NCBI GenBank assembly: GCA_017477185.1
Contig: JAFUXF010000035.1
Location: forward strand, 36,851-100,850
Origin: Alphaproteobacteria bacterium
Lineage (GTDB): Bacteria > Pseudomonadota > Alphaproteobacteria > RF32 > CAG-239
Direction: 5' to 3'
DNA length: 64,000 nucleotides
Positions 34,154 through 42,649 of the stretch are shown piece by piece. The stretch's first letter is position 1. Every line of letters starts with the position of its first letter. The notes below the pieces were generated by a model that did not search any database, was not told the origin of the DNA, and worked only from the letters and a program-made list of their open reading frames with translations. The translations under genes and the position numbers were made by a program.

Positions 34154-36049
34154 ATGGCTGAGGAATTAAAATTTAACATTAACGAACTCAATGTTCCGGA
34201 AGATAAAGGTTGCATGAAAAACTTGTTTGCAGAAGCGACGCCGGCAAAAATTCCTGTCAGCGAAGATGAAACTCTCACGCAACGCGTCCAAAGAATGAGT
34301 GAGCAATCATTTGAAAATCAAAAAGTTAAGAAGCAAAAAGACATTCTAAAAGCCTCTCAACAATATCCTGAGCTTGGAAACATTATGTACCAATTGCGTG
34401 AAGGAACCGTCAACGAAAATTCTGATTTCAAAAGTGAACTTTTCGTCGATACCGAAGGTAAACCGGCTCTTCATGTATGGAAACAAAAAACAAATTCTGA
34501 CGGAAAACCTTCTCTTGCCGACCAAATGGATGGAGCGCGTGGTTTTGGTTTTAGTATTCACGATGGTAAAATAGTTTTAGACAGCAATTTGAGTGATGAA
34601 CAATTATTGGAAGCTCTTGATTTTCTGTATCGCCGCGGCATTACTAATTATGAAAAACCCAACAAACGCTATGAAGAAGTTTTTGAGGCAGTTACGCAAA
34701 AGCATAAAAATGACAATTCTATAGAGCAATATAGCACCATAGAGCCCTTTTTTCCGGAAGATTCAAATCAGCACACAGCCTCAGCCGCTATAGCTGCTGT
34801 TGCAGCGGGCAATACTCCTACGATTCCGGATGCCAATGAACCCGCCTCTTATATTCCTCAAGATAAAGAAGATAAAAAAGAAGAAATAGAAGGCTTTAAA
34901 AAAGCCAATAACATCTTTGTAAAATTTTTGGAAAAAGAACAAAACAAACGCAACGGTCTCAGCTATTTTATTGAGGGAAAAAATTCAAACGTAGTTACCT
35001 ATAGTGTCTACAACAACGAAGACGCCGATAATCTCAAAAATGATGGTAAAAAAGATAGTAAAACTGATGTAGTTAAAGAGACTTGCGCTTACCGTGTTCG
35101 CTTAACCCAAAAGGACGGCAAACTCTCTCAAATTGAATTTCACGTTCCTAATGGTGGCAAAATGCCTGAAGGGCTTGCGGATAAAGCGGCAGAAATGGTT
35201 AAAAGCCAAGGTGCACTGTACTTAAATTGTCCGGATGGTCTTTCTCCGGCCGACGCTAAAGAAATTCGCAATGCTTGCGCTCGTGCCGGCATCTTACCCA
35301 AAGGCATCGGTATAAACTTGAACCATGCAACAAAAATGGATGAAGAAGCAACCACCAACATAACCAATAAAGACGATCTCTATGCTTATAAAGGCAAATT
35401 AGGTCGGCATTTAATGGAATTATGCACAAATGATAAAGACCCCCGTATTCCTTTTGCACAATCACTCATAAACCAAGAAAAACTTTACCCGTTAACGACA
35501 CAGCTCGAAGGTTGTTTAACAAATGCTTTAACACAAAGAATTGATGAATCTGGAGACAATGCTCACAAAGTGCTTGGTGCCGCAGAAACAATAAAACAAA
35601 TTTTTACGGCAATAACCAACAATCCGGATAAGTCAGTTGCACAACTATGCGAAACGCTTTCTCGTGGAGATGATACCCTAAAAACACAACTTCTTCAAGC
35701 TATGCAAAATGCCGGCGCAGAGGATATAAAAGCCCACGAATTAAAAGATGATCAAATGATGGTTTTGTTTAGTACATTAGAACCTGTAAATATTGAAAAA
35801 GAAAAACAAATACTGGACGATGAAATTAGAAAAAACCATAAAGATAGTAAAGAGACCATCATCGAGAGAAGAGCCTCAAAAGCCTCTCGCGCTCTTAACA
35901 CAACAATCAATAAAGTCTTGAAAGATAAAGGATTTAAAAATGGTTTCAGCACCATTGATTTCGGTGACTTAAAATATACAGAATCAACTTCCACTCCAAA
36001 CACCAATACGCTTCCTATTGGCAGAGGCGGAGCCCCCGCAGAAATGTAA
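34154..36049 (+). CDS. Large hydrophilic hypothetical protein, paralogue of the 8767 gene
   Basis: A 631-residue acidic/basic soluble protein without signal peptide or membrane segment. Two internally similar beta-alpha modules can be seen: residues 80-165 (FELFVDTEGK...GFSIHDGKIVLDSNLSDEQLLEALDFLYRRGI) and 275-405 (VRLTQKDGKLSQIEFHVPNGG ... LYLNCPDGLSPADAKEIRNACARAGILPKGI). The second resembles residues 130-240 of the protein at 8767-10311. The C-terminal 200 residues are helical. The tail is Pro/Gly/Thr-rich. No catalytic motif is recognised; a secreted or structural role is possible but unproven. Confidence 0.7.
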   Translation: MAEELKFNINELNVPEDKGCMKNLFAEATPAKIPVSEDETLTQRVQRMSEQSFENQKVKKQKDILKASQQYPELGNIMYQLREGTVNENSDFKSELFVDTEGKPALHVWKQKTNSDGKPSLADQMDGARGFGFSIHDGKIVLDSNLSDEQLLEALDFLYRRGITNYEKPNKRYEEVFEAVTQKHKNDNSIEQYSTIEPFFPEDSNQHTASAAIAAVAAGNTPTIPDANEPASYIPQDKEDKKEEIEGFKKANNIFVKFLEKEQNKRNGLSYFIEGKNSNVVTYSVYNNEDADNLKNDGKKDSKTDVVKETCAYRVRLTQKDGKLSQIEFHVPNGGKMPEGLADKAAEMVKSQGALYLNCPDGLSPADAKEIRNACARAGILPKGIGINLNHATKMDEEATTNITNKDDLYAYKGKLGRHLMELCTNDKDPRIPFAQSLINQEKLYPLTTQLEGCLTNALTQRIDESGDNAHKVLGAAETIKQIFTAITNNPDKSVAQLCETLSRGDDTLKTQLLQAMQNAGAEDIKAHELKDDQMMVLFSTLEPVNIEKEKQILDDEIRKNHKDSKETIIERRASKASRALNTTINKVLKDKGFKNGFSTIDFGDLKYTESTSTPNTNTLPIGRGGAPAEM

Positions 36050-36074
36050 CCTCTTTATTTTTTAGCATTAAACC

Positions 36075-36105
36075 TTATATCTCCTCCCGAAAGAGAGGAG
36101 ATATG
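36075..36105 (+). promoter_or_regulatory. Hairpin burying the ribosome-binding site of the 36103 gene
   Basis: ATATCTCCTC-CCGAAAGA-GAGGAGATAT: a perfect 10-bp stem whose right arm contains the GAGGAG ribosome-binding site and reaches the start codon. No T run follows, so it is not a terminator. It would block initiation unless opened, e.g. by temperature or a ligand. Confidence 0.5.
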
Positions 36106-36597
36106 ATTATTATCGTCAACGATAAAATGCAACAAGGCTATTGCTACGAACTCACAGAGCCGGAAGGACAAAACTTTGCACCTGACTTTAAGCCTGAACT
36201 CACCCCACCGCAAATGCTCGAACTTGGTGTTTTTGAAGGCAAATACCTCAATGATTGCCGCAATGAATTTCCTTTAACTTGGTTTTATAATGCCAAAACC
36301 GCCCCTCAAAGCTCACCGGAAATAAACTGTTTTAAGCTCAAATCTCGTTTAAGTTTGCAAGAATGGCAAAAACGCGGTTGGATTCTTGAGCCGGATGTTC
36401 GCGGCTGGTTTCAATGGTATTGTCGCTATTATTACGGTCGCCGGATTCCTGAAATAGATAAAATTCAAATCAAACGTTGGCGTGCCTTTGCCCGCCATGC
36501 CGCCCAAATTCGTAAGAATTGTCCGGTTTTTGATTATGATTGCCGCCCTCGTCAACGCCAAGCCCTTCTCCAATGGGCATATAATCCTTTTATTTAA
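36103..36597 (+). CDS. Conserved hypothetical protein, Trp/Tyr/Arg-rich
   Basis: A 164-residue soluble protein with many aromatic and Arg residues (WFYNAKTAP, RGWFQWYCRYYYGRRIPEID, IKRWRAFARHAAQI, RPRQRQALLQWAYNPF). The spacing resembles widespread uncharacterised proteins of about 160 residues; I cannot name a family. The start has GAGGAGAT directly upstream inside a hairpin; an internal ATG at 36127 would lack a site. A terminator follows. It stands 53 bases after the large unknown gene and may be cotranscribed. Confidence 0.7.
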   Translation: MIIIVNDKMQQGYCYELTEPEGQNFAPDFKPELTPPQMLELGVFEGKYLNDCRNEFPLTWFYNAKTAPQSSPEINCFKLKSRLSLQEWQKRGWILEPDVRGWFQWYCRYYYGRRIPEIDKIQIKRWRAFARHAAQIRKNCPVFDYDCRPRQRQALLQWAYNPFI

Positions 36598-36602
36598 TCA
36601 CA

Positions 36603-36643
36603 AAAAATCCCTCGGGAAGCTAACGCTTCCGGAGGGATTAAAA
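36603..36643 (+). terminator. Bidirectional terminator between the 36103 gene and the 5S-like remnant
   Basis: AAAATCCCTCGGGAAGC-TAAC-GCTTCCGGAGGGATT: long stem with A and T runs on both sides. On the minus strand it lies directly after the 5S-like 3' end, as expected for an rRNA operon terminator. Confidence 0.85.
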
Positions 36644-36645
36644 AG

Positions 36646-36688
36646 TGTCGAGCAGTTACCTACTCTTGCAGTATCATTACGGTAGCAT
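36646..36688 (-). pseudogene. Probable 3' remnant of a 5S rRNA gene
   Basis: On the minus strand GATGCTACCGTAATGATACT and GCAAGAGTAGGTAACTGC read like the end of 5S rRNA (family pattern GATGGTA...GAGAGTAGGT...TGCC). Only about 43 bases remain; the 5' two thirds are absent, replaced by the lipoprotein gene whose stop codon abuts the remnant. A terminator follows. Identification rests on pattern only. Confidence 0.5.
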
Positions 36689-36689
36689 C

Positions 36690-37385
36690 CTATTCAAGAA
36701 TCATAACCGGAGACTTCTCGTCCCAGCCTTTCATCTTCTGGTACTTCTTCAAGTCCCTAGGTGTAACAGCTTTACTCGGGAACAACGTTTTCCCCTTAAG
36801 CGTTGCCGTCACCCATGATTTTCCTTTCAAAACAAGGAATTTACCATCCGGCAAAATTGCCATCTTAGCAAAATCCCCCGTCGGTTCAATAATCGGCTGT
36901 CCGTCCTTATAGGCAGTAATCTTACCGTTAAACGAAGAGATAGCAAAACCTCCCTTAACCGCATAAGCCTGAGCTGCAAAGCGACACTTATAAGCGGGGA
37001 TATAGACCAGATAATTCTCACTCTTCTGTCCTTCAAAATAGAAGGACTTCCAAGAAATTGTATCGGCATCCAACACACTGTACCCGGTCTCGGGATCAAG
37101 CAACGAGTATCCACCATCGGTCTTTGCCAGGAACATGCCGTTATCAACGGCAATACTCTTGTAGGTGTCCGTCGGTGTAACAAGAATGGCGTCACCCTTC
37201 TTGATACCCTTGGCACCGGTGGGCGTGGTCACCACCACATAATCAGTGCCGACGATAGGCTCCTCAGTGTTCTGAGCAGACTTCTTCTCACCACATGATA
37301 CAAACGTCATTGCCGCAATCATCCCGAAAGCAACAATGCTCAAAAAGAAAAACTTTTTCATTTTTTTATTTTTTAAGTGAAACAA
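36690..37385 (-). CDS. Lipoprotein of foreign appearance (Bacteroidales-like)
   Basis: A 231-residue lipoprotein, signal peptide ending TFVSC (Cys near 31 of the frame) followed by GEKKSA. The mature part is a beta-rich repeat of short blades (YVVVTTPTGAKGIKKGDAIL, GMFLAKTDGGYSLLDPETGY), like WG-repeat or propeller proteins. The SCGEKK lipoprotein start, lack of a ribosome-binding site, AT-only leader and visibly higher G/C content than neighbours suggest transfer from Bacteroidales. The ATG six codons in (37367) is the more likely start of the signal peptide. It abuts the 5S-like remnant. Confidence 0.65.
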   Translation of the reverse strand: MFHLKNKKMKKFFFLSIVAFGMIAAMTFVSCGEKKSAQNTEEPIVGTDYVVVTTPTGAKGIKKGDAILVTPTDTYKSIAVDNGMFLAKTDGGYSLLDPETGYSVLDADTISWKSFYFEGQKSENYLVYIPAYKCRFAAQAYAVKGGFAISSFNGKITAYKDGQPIIEPTGDFAKMAILPDGKFLVLKGKSWVTATLKGKTLFPSKAVTPRDLKKYQKMKGWDEKSPVMILE

Positions 37386-37583
37386 TAAATGTTAATAATC
37401 TCTTGACAAGAAAGAGATATACATCACTTTTAATAAAAAATCAAGAAAAATTTGTCAATTTTCGAAAAAAATAGCTACATCATGCTGAACTTGACTCAGC
37501 ATCCAATATCCATGGAATCCGATTCTTTTAATATCATATTCCGTAGGTTAACAACAAAATACCCAAAACAACGTTATGAGATA

Positions 37584-37703
37584 ACCTAAACCGTTTAAAC
37601 TCAGATAGCGAGACTAATAGTAGGCGACAAAAAACCATCATGTTTAAGTTGGAGAAAGAGGACAGTACGAAGTTGATTTTTTTCGCAATGTATAGGTTTA
37701 GGT
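37584..37703 (-). repeat. Long hairpin element, distal member of a pair behind glgP
   Basis: Outer arms ACCTAAACC / GGTTTAGGT, inner arms GCGACAAAAAA / TTTTTTCGC, and the family motif GACTAATAGTAGGCG at 37612. The core is less conserved (a single GTAC at 37665). With the next element it fills the 430-base gap 37386-37815, which has no gene. Confidence 0.65.
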
Positions 37704-37709
37704 CGAATA

Positions 37710-37812
37710 GTCTGGCTAGTAGTAGGCGTTGAGAGTGAAATTACCGCAGCGTAGTTAAACCTACGTGAGGATAATTTCATCTCGAAAACAACGCACTAAT
37801 AGCCAACTAGAC
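37710..37812 (-). repeat. 3'-end hairpin element directly behind glgP
   Basis: Arms GTCTGGCTAGTAGTAGGCGTTG / CAACGCACTAATAGCCAACTAGAC (imperfect) and GTGAAATTACC / GGATAATTTCAT, core CGTAG-TTAAAC-CTACG. It ends 3 bases from the glgP stop codon. Closest relative: 51659-51770. Confidence 0.8.
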
Positions 37813-37815
37813 GAG

Positions 37816-40278
37816 CTAAACTGCAGAGACGTGCCAGATGTTAGAAGCATACTCCATCACCGCACGGTCACTTGAGAACGAACCGATTCGCGCTACATTA
37901 AGAATAGCCTTCTTTGCCCATTTGTCTTTATTGACAAAGTCTTTTTCGGCACGATGAATGGCATTGGTAAAGGCTTCCAAATCAGCCAAAACCATAAAGT
38001 AATCCCGATTCATCAACTCCTCATAAATAACCTTAAACAGCAAAACATAATCACGCTCACAAAACATATTAGAATTGAGAGCATTCATAATGCGTTTAAT
38101 ATACTCTGACTTTTCATAATAATCTCGTGGATTATAGTGAGAACGCAATTCTTTAACTTCTTGTTCTTTTAGGCCAAACAGATAGAAATTATCCTCTCCG
38201 ACAGCTTCTCTAATTTCTATATTAGCCCCATCAAGTGTACCAACCGTTAATGCACCATTTAAGGCAAACTTCATGTTTCCGGTACCAGAAGCCTCAAAAC
38301 CTGCTGTTGAAGATTGAACACTGACATCAGCTGCCGGAATAATTTTTTCAGCCACAGAAACTTTATAATCCGGCACAAATACAACCTTCAAGAATGGATT
38401 TGAACGAGGATCAGAATTGACAACAGCTGCCACATTGTTAATCAATTTAATCACTAATTTTGCAAAATTATAAGAAGGAGCAGCTTTTCCGGCAAAAATA
38501 TAAGTGCGAGGACTGAGCGGACGGACATTATCTTTAATAATTGATAAATACTCGCCGATAACGTGTAAAATAGTCATCAATTGCCGTTTGTACTCATGGA
38601 TTCTTTTCGCATGAACAATAAACATACTGTTCGGATCAACCATTACACCGGAAGCACTATAGATTCGCTCGGCAACACGTTGCTTGTTCTGAAGTTTTAC
38701 TTCGGCAAATTTTTTAACAAAAGTCTTATCACTGACAAACTTTTCAAGCTCTTGCAATTGATCCAAATTGACGACCCAATTTGTCCCGATTTTAGAATCA
38801 ATCAAATCCGTTAAATGTGTATTTGCATGCAACAACCAACGCCGCGGCGTAATACCGTTTGTAACATTCGTAAACTTATCCGGCCATAGTTCATAAAATT
38901 CCGGAACCAACGAATGTTTAATCAACTCGGAGTGTAATTTTGCCACACCATTAACACAGAAAGAACCGACGATTGACAAGTTCGCCATACGAATAATCTG
39001 TGAATCCCCTTCGCCTGCAACAATTGATAATTTTGAAAGGATTTCACTGTTATCGCCAAACTTCTGCTTAGCCTCTTCAATAAAGCGACGATTAATTTCG
39101 TAAATAATCTGCAAATGCCGAGGCAAAATTTTACCCAAAATACTTGCCGGCCATGTTTCCAAAGCCTCCGGCAACAAGGTATGATTCGTATAAGCAAAAA
39201 CCTTCGTTGTGATTTCCCAAGCATCTTCCCAGTCTTGCCCATAAACATCCATAAGCAAACGCATCATTTCAGGAATAGCTAATGATGGGTGCGTATCATT
39301 TAACTGAACACAAACTTTATCCGGTAATCCCTTAAAATCATTACTCTTTTCGAGATAACGACGAATAATATCTTGTACGGCACAAGAAACAAAAAAGTAT
39401 TGCTGTTTTAAACGCAGTTCTTTCCCTGATTGCAAGGCATCAGACGGATACAACACTTTAGAAACCGTTTCTGTTTCTATCTTATCCCGCACGGCATCAA
39501 TATAGCCGCCTTCATTAAAAATATTTATATCCAATTCATCATCTGTTTTAGCTGTAAACAAACGCAAATAATTAACTGATTTACCGGCATAGCCGACAAT
39601 CGGAAAATCATAAGGGACGCCATACAAAGTTTTTGTATTCATCCAAATATAACTATCTTTACCGTCAGCATTCTTAAACGTTTCAACATTACCATAAATC
39701 GGGATTGTGACTGTGCGATCATAACGAGCAAATTGCCATGGCGAATTTTCTCCCGCCCAACTATCAGCTTGTTCTACCTGATAACCATTCTCAAATTTTT
39801 GTTTAAACAACCCGAATTGATAATCAATACCATAGCCAAAACCGGGGATTCCCAGAGAAGCCATGGAGTCAAGATAACAAGCAGCTAAACGCCCTAATCC
39901 GCCATTACCTAACGCCGGATCATATTCCGTATCAAAAATTTCTTCCAAACTAAAATCAGGCCACCCGTCAATCTTAATTTCCTTCATAATATCAAACAAG
40001 CTGAGATTATGAAGATTATTTTCCAAAGAACGACCGATTAAATATTCAATCGATAAATAATAAACGCGTTTGGTATTAACACGATTGTAACGCGCCATGG
40101 TCTCATACATTTTATCCATAGCAAACTCTCGAACAGCCAAAGAAATCGCCGTCAAAGCCTCATCTTTTGTAATTTCACGTGTTCTTTTACCAATAAAATA
40201 TTTGATATAATGTTCAATTGATAATTTCAAACGAGCTTTATCAATTTCGTTAATAATCACGGATTCTTTTTTAGCCAC
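37816..40278 (-). CDS. glgP: Glycogen/starch phosphorylase
   Basis: Releases glucose-1-phosphate from alpha-glucans; PLP-dependent. The PLP site EASGTGNMKFALNGALTVGTLDGANIEI has the Schiff-base Lys near residue 670. Other signatures: YYLSIEYLIGRSLENN, DPALGNGGLGRLAACYLDS near 125 and NVTNGITPRRWL. Length 820 is normal. No other glycogen gene is in the window. A pair of long hairpin elements lies directly behind the stop. Confidence 0.97.
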   Translation of the reverse strand: MAKKESVIINEIDKARLKLSIEHYIKYFIGKRTREITKDEALTAISLAVREFAMDKMYETMARYNRVNTKRVYYLSIEYLIGRSLENNLHNLSLFDIMKEIKIDGWPDFSLEEIFDTEYDPALGNGGLGRLAACYLDSMASLGIPGFGYGIDYQFGLFKQKFENGYQVEQADSWAGENSPWQFARYDRTVTIPIYGNVETFKNADGKDSYIWMNTKTLYGVPYDFPIVGYAGKSVNYLRLFTAKTDDELDINIFNEGGYIDAVRDKIETETVSKVLYPSDALQSGKELRLKQQYFFVSCAVQDIIRRYLEKSNDFKGLPDKVCVQLNDTHPSLAIPEMMRLLMDVYGQDWEDAWEITTKVFAYTNHTLLPEALETWPASILGKILPRHLQIIYEINRRFIEEAKQKFGDNSEILSKLSIVAGEGDSQIIRMANLSIVGSFCVNGVAKLHSELIKHSLVPEFYELWPDKFTNVTNGITPRRWLLHANTHLTDLIDSKIGTNWVVNLDQLQELEKFVSDKTFVKKFAEVKLQNKQRVAERIYSASGVMVDPNSMFIVHAKRIHEYKRQLMTILHVIGEYLSIIKDNVRPLSPRTYIFAGKAAPSYNFAKLVIKLINNVAAVVNSDPRSNPFLKVVFVPDYKVSVAEKIIPAADVSVQSSTAGFEASGTGNMKFALNGALTVGTLDGANIEIREAVGEDNFYLFGLKEQEVKELRSHYNPRDYYEKSEYIKRIMNALNSNMFCERDYVLLFKVIYEELMNRDYFMVLADLEAFTNAIHRAEKDFVNKDKWAKKAILNVARIGSFSSDRAVMEYASNIWHVSAV

Positions 40279-40382
40279 AACGGATCTCCCTATCTAAGTT
40301 AACATACTTATTTATCCAAACTCATAAAAGAAATTATTTGAAATATGGTTAATATATAGTGTATTTTACTCAAAAAATAAAG

Positions 40383-40410
40383 TTGCAAATTAAAACGACA
40401 ATATTATACT
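40383..40410 (+). promoter_or_regulatory. tolC promoter
   Basis: TTGCAA (40383-40388), 16 bases, TATACT (40405-40410), 26 bases before the tolC start. Confidence 0.6.
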
Positions 40411-40436
40411 TCTAAAAAATTTTGAGAGGAATATCA

Positions 40437-41792
40437 ATGAAGAAGATAGTTATTTCGGCATTATTGTTAACAACAGCCCTTACCTTTGAAGTTAAAGCAC
40501 AATCGGTTTTTGAGGCTCTAAGCGACGCTTACAATACTAACCCGACCCTTCAAGCACAACGTGCTTACTTAAGAGCCGTGGATGAAAATGTTGCCATCGC
40601 AAAATCAGGATTCCGTCCGACAATAGCTTTAAGAGGTTCATATTCTGATACCGATATCAGTCATGACAATTATGGTCAGGCACAAGACGCCGCAACGACA
40701 TCTGCTTCTGCAGTTGTAACCCAACCGCTGTTTAACGGTTTCAGCACATTAAACAGTGTTAAAGCCGCCGATAAAAACGTTAAAGCTGAACAAAACAATT
40801 TAGCCAATGTCGAGCAATCTGTTTTTCTTGATGTTTCTACGGCTTACTTTAACGTTGTTCAAAACGCAGCTATTGTTGACTTACAGCGCAACAACGAAAA
40901 ACTCCTGAAAAAAAAGTTAGATGAAACGACCGAACGTTTTAATGTTGGAGATGTAACGCGAACGGATGTTTCGCAAGCACGCGCTCGCTATGCGCAAGCT
41001 CGCGCCGCCACCATAGGAGCTGAGGGCGACTTAGAAGCCTCCAAAGCAATCTATCGTCAAGTTGTCGGCAGTGAGCCTAAAACGTTATCCGAACCACGAA
41101 ACTTAAGTAAATACATTCCAAACAATTTTAATGATGCCTTAGCCTACGCTAAAGAGCATAATTATGCCGTTTTGGCTGCAAAAGAAACCTTAAGTGCAAA
41201 AGACTATACCATTTCGGCTAATACCGGCGCACTGTTACCGCAAGTCGCACTAGAAGGCAGTGCCAATACAAGCCGCAACGATTATGATGCAATCATGAAA
41301 GATCATAAAAATGATAATTTTCAAGTTGGAGTCAATATGAATATGCCTCTGTATGATGCCGGTGAAAATCGCGCCAAGATTCGCCAAAGCAAATATCAAA
41401 AATGGCAAGCCCAAGAATTACTCTTGAAAGCTGAGCGTCAAGCCGTATCAGAAACAACCGCCGCATGGGAATATATGGCAGCCAATCATGCTAAAATAAA
41501 ATCATTAAAAGAACAAATTAAAGCCAACGAAATTGCTCTTGATGGTGTCCAAAAAGAAGAAGCCCTCGGAAACCGCACAATTCTTGATGTGTTAGACGCT
41601 TATAATGAATTATTAAAATCCAAAGTTGATGAAGTCAAAGCACGCCGCGATTATTTTGTTTCCGGAATGCAGGTTCTCATGGCTATGGGAAAATTAACAG
41701 CTAATGACTTAAATCTAGCCGTTGACATTTATGATGCTGAAAAATATTATAAAGACACAAAAGGAAAATGGTTGTCACTTTCTGTTGACTAA
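40437..41792 (+). CDS. tolC: TolC-family outer-membrane efflux protein
   Basis: Trimeric outer-membrane channel for type I secretion and drug efflux. A signal peptide (cleavage after EVKAQ) precedes two repeats of the OEP fold; VFLDVSTAYFNVVQN near residue 140 and LGNRTILDVLDAYNELLKSKVDEVKARRDYFVS near 380 are the characteristic helices. YDAGENRAKIRQ near 305 marks the second barrel strand. The start at 40437 has GAGAGGA and gives the signal peptide. The PopZ gene follows after 28 bases. Confidence 0.93.
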   Translation: MKKIVISALLLTTALTFEVKAQSVFEALSDAYNTNPTLQAQRAYLRAVDENVAIAKSGFRPTIALRGSYSDTDISHDNYGQAQDAATTSASAVVTQPLFNGFSTLNSVKAADKNVKAEQNNLANVEQSVFLDVSTAYFNVVQNAAIVDLQRNNEKLLKKKLDETTERFNVGDVTRTDVSQARARYAQARAATIGAEGDLEASKAIYRQVVGSEPKTLSEPRNLSKYIPNNFNDALAYAKEHNYAVLAAKETLSAKDYTISANTGALLPQVALEGSANTSRNDYDAIMKDHKNDNFQVGVNMNMPLYDAGENRAKIRQSKYQKWQAQELLLKAERQAVSETTAAWEYMAANHAKIKSLKEQIKANEIALDGVQKEEALGNRTILDVLDAYNELLKSKVDEVKARRDYFVSGMQVLMAMGKLTANDLNLAVDIYDAEKYYKDTKGKWLSLSVD

Positions 41793-41820
41793 TGATTAAC
41801 TCAAACCATAGGAAAAATTG

Positions 41821-42516
41821 ATGAGCGATACCGATAACCAAGAAGACTTGTCTGTAGAAGATATTTTATCATCTATCAAAAACATTTTGGTAGATGAAGA
41901 AGGTAATAATACCGAGAACAAACAAGAAGAGGATGTCTTGAATCTTGATAATTCCATGGTTGTTGACAGTACGGCAAGTTCTCAAAATATTGAATCCATC
42001 CTCGATTCAATAACCGAACCTGTCGTCGAAGAAAAGCCAAAGGAAAAAACATCTGCATCTCTGGCTGACAGCATAGATATTGAGCAAACGCTTAAAGAGG
42101 CAGCACAGATTGATTTGAACAATATTCCGATTCTTGATAACATTATTGAGAAAGATATTCCGACAAACGATTCGTCTTCTGCTGTTAAAGAAGAAACGAT
42201 TGATGCCTCTGCAAACATTATCAACAATTTTGCCAAAGTTTTTGCCGAGAAGCAGCATGCTCAACAAAATATCAATACCGCATCGGCAATAACAACAGAT
42301 ATCAGTCAAAATATTGAGGGCATGGGGATCAGCCAAATGATCAAAGAAACGATTATCCAACAAGTTAAGCTCAGTTTGGATTCTCACTTTGAACAAATCG
42401 CTTCCTCTATTATTACGGAACAAACACAACAATGGCTGAACAACAATTTAGCTTCTATTGTCGAAAAAACCGTTGCTAAAGAAATCGAACGAGTGATAGC
42501 AAAGGTCGGTTCATAA
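41821..42516 (+). CDS. popZ: PopZ-like polar organising protein (DUF2497)
   Basis: Alphaproteobacterial scaffold that anchors ParB-origin complexes and regulators at the cell pole. The N-terminal SVEDILSSIKNILVDEE (residues 11-27) is the conserved binding region; an acidic, disordered linker follows (about 30-150), then C-terminal helices ending WLNNNLASIVEKTVAKEIERVIAKV, the oligomerisation part. Length 231 is typical. Located between tolC and valS as in many alphaproteobacteria. GGAAAA precedes the ATG. Confidence 0.9.
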   Translation: MSDTDNQEDLSVEDILSSIKNILVDEEGNNTENKQEEDVLNLDNSMVVDSTASSQNIESILDSITEPVVEEKPKEKTSASLADSIDIEQTLKEAAQIDLNNIPILDNIIEKDIPTNDSSSAVKEETIDASANIINNFAKVFAEKQHAQQNINTASAITTDISQNIEGMGISQMIKETIIQQVKLSLDSHFEQIASSIITEQTQQWLNNNLASIVEKTVAKEIERVIAKVGS

Positions 42517-42550
42517 TAAGCGTCTTCGTTTTTACCGTCCTATAAAAAAT

Positions 42551-42583
42551 TAGTGCCCCAAAAATTTCTTTTGAGGGCATTTT
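42551..42583 (+). terminator. popZ terminator
   Basis: AGTGCCCCAAAA-N-TTTTGAGGGCATTTTG stem about 35 bases after the stop; modest T run. Confidence 0.65.
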
Positions 42584-42587
42584 GCTG

Positions 42588-42615
42588 TTTACAGCTCAAG
42601 ATTTTATGATAAAAT
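42588..42615 (+). promoter_or_regulatory. valS promoter
   Basis: TTTACA (42588-42593), 16 bases, TAAAAT (42610-42615), 35 bases before the start. Confidence 0.5.
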
Positions 42616-42649
42616 ATCGCCAATTTGATACAACCTAAGGAACTTTATA

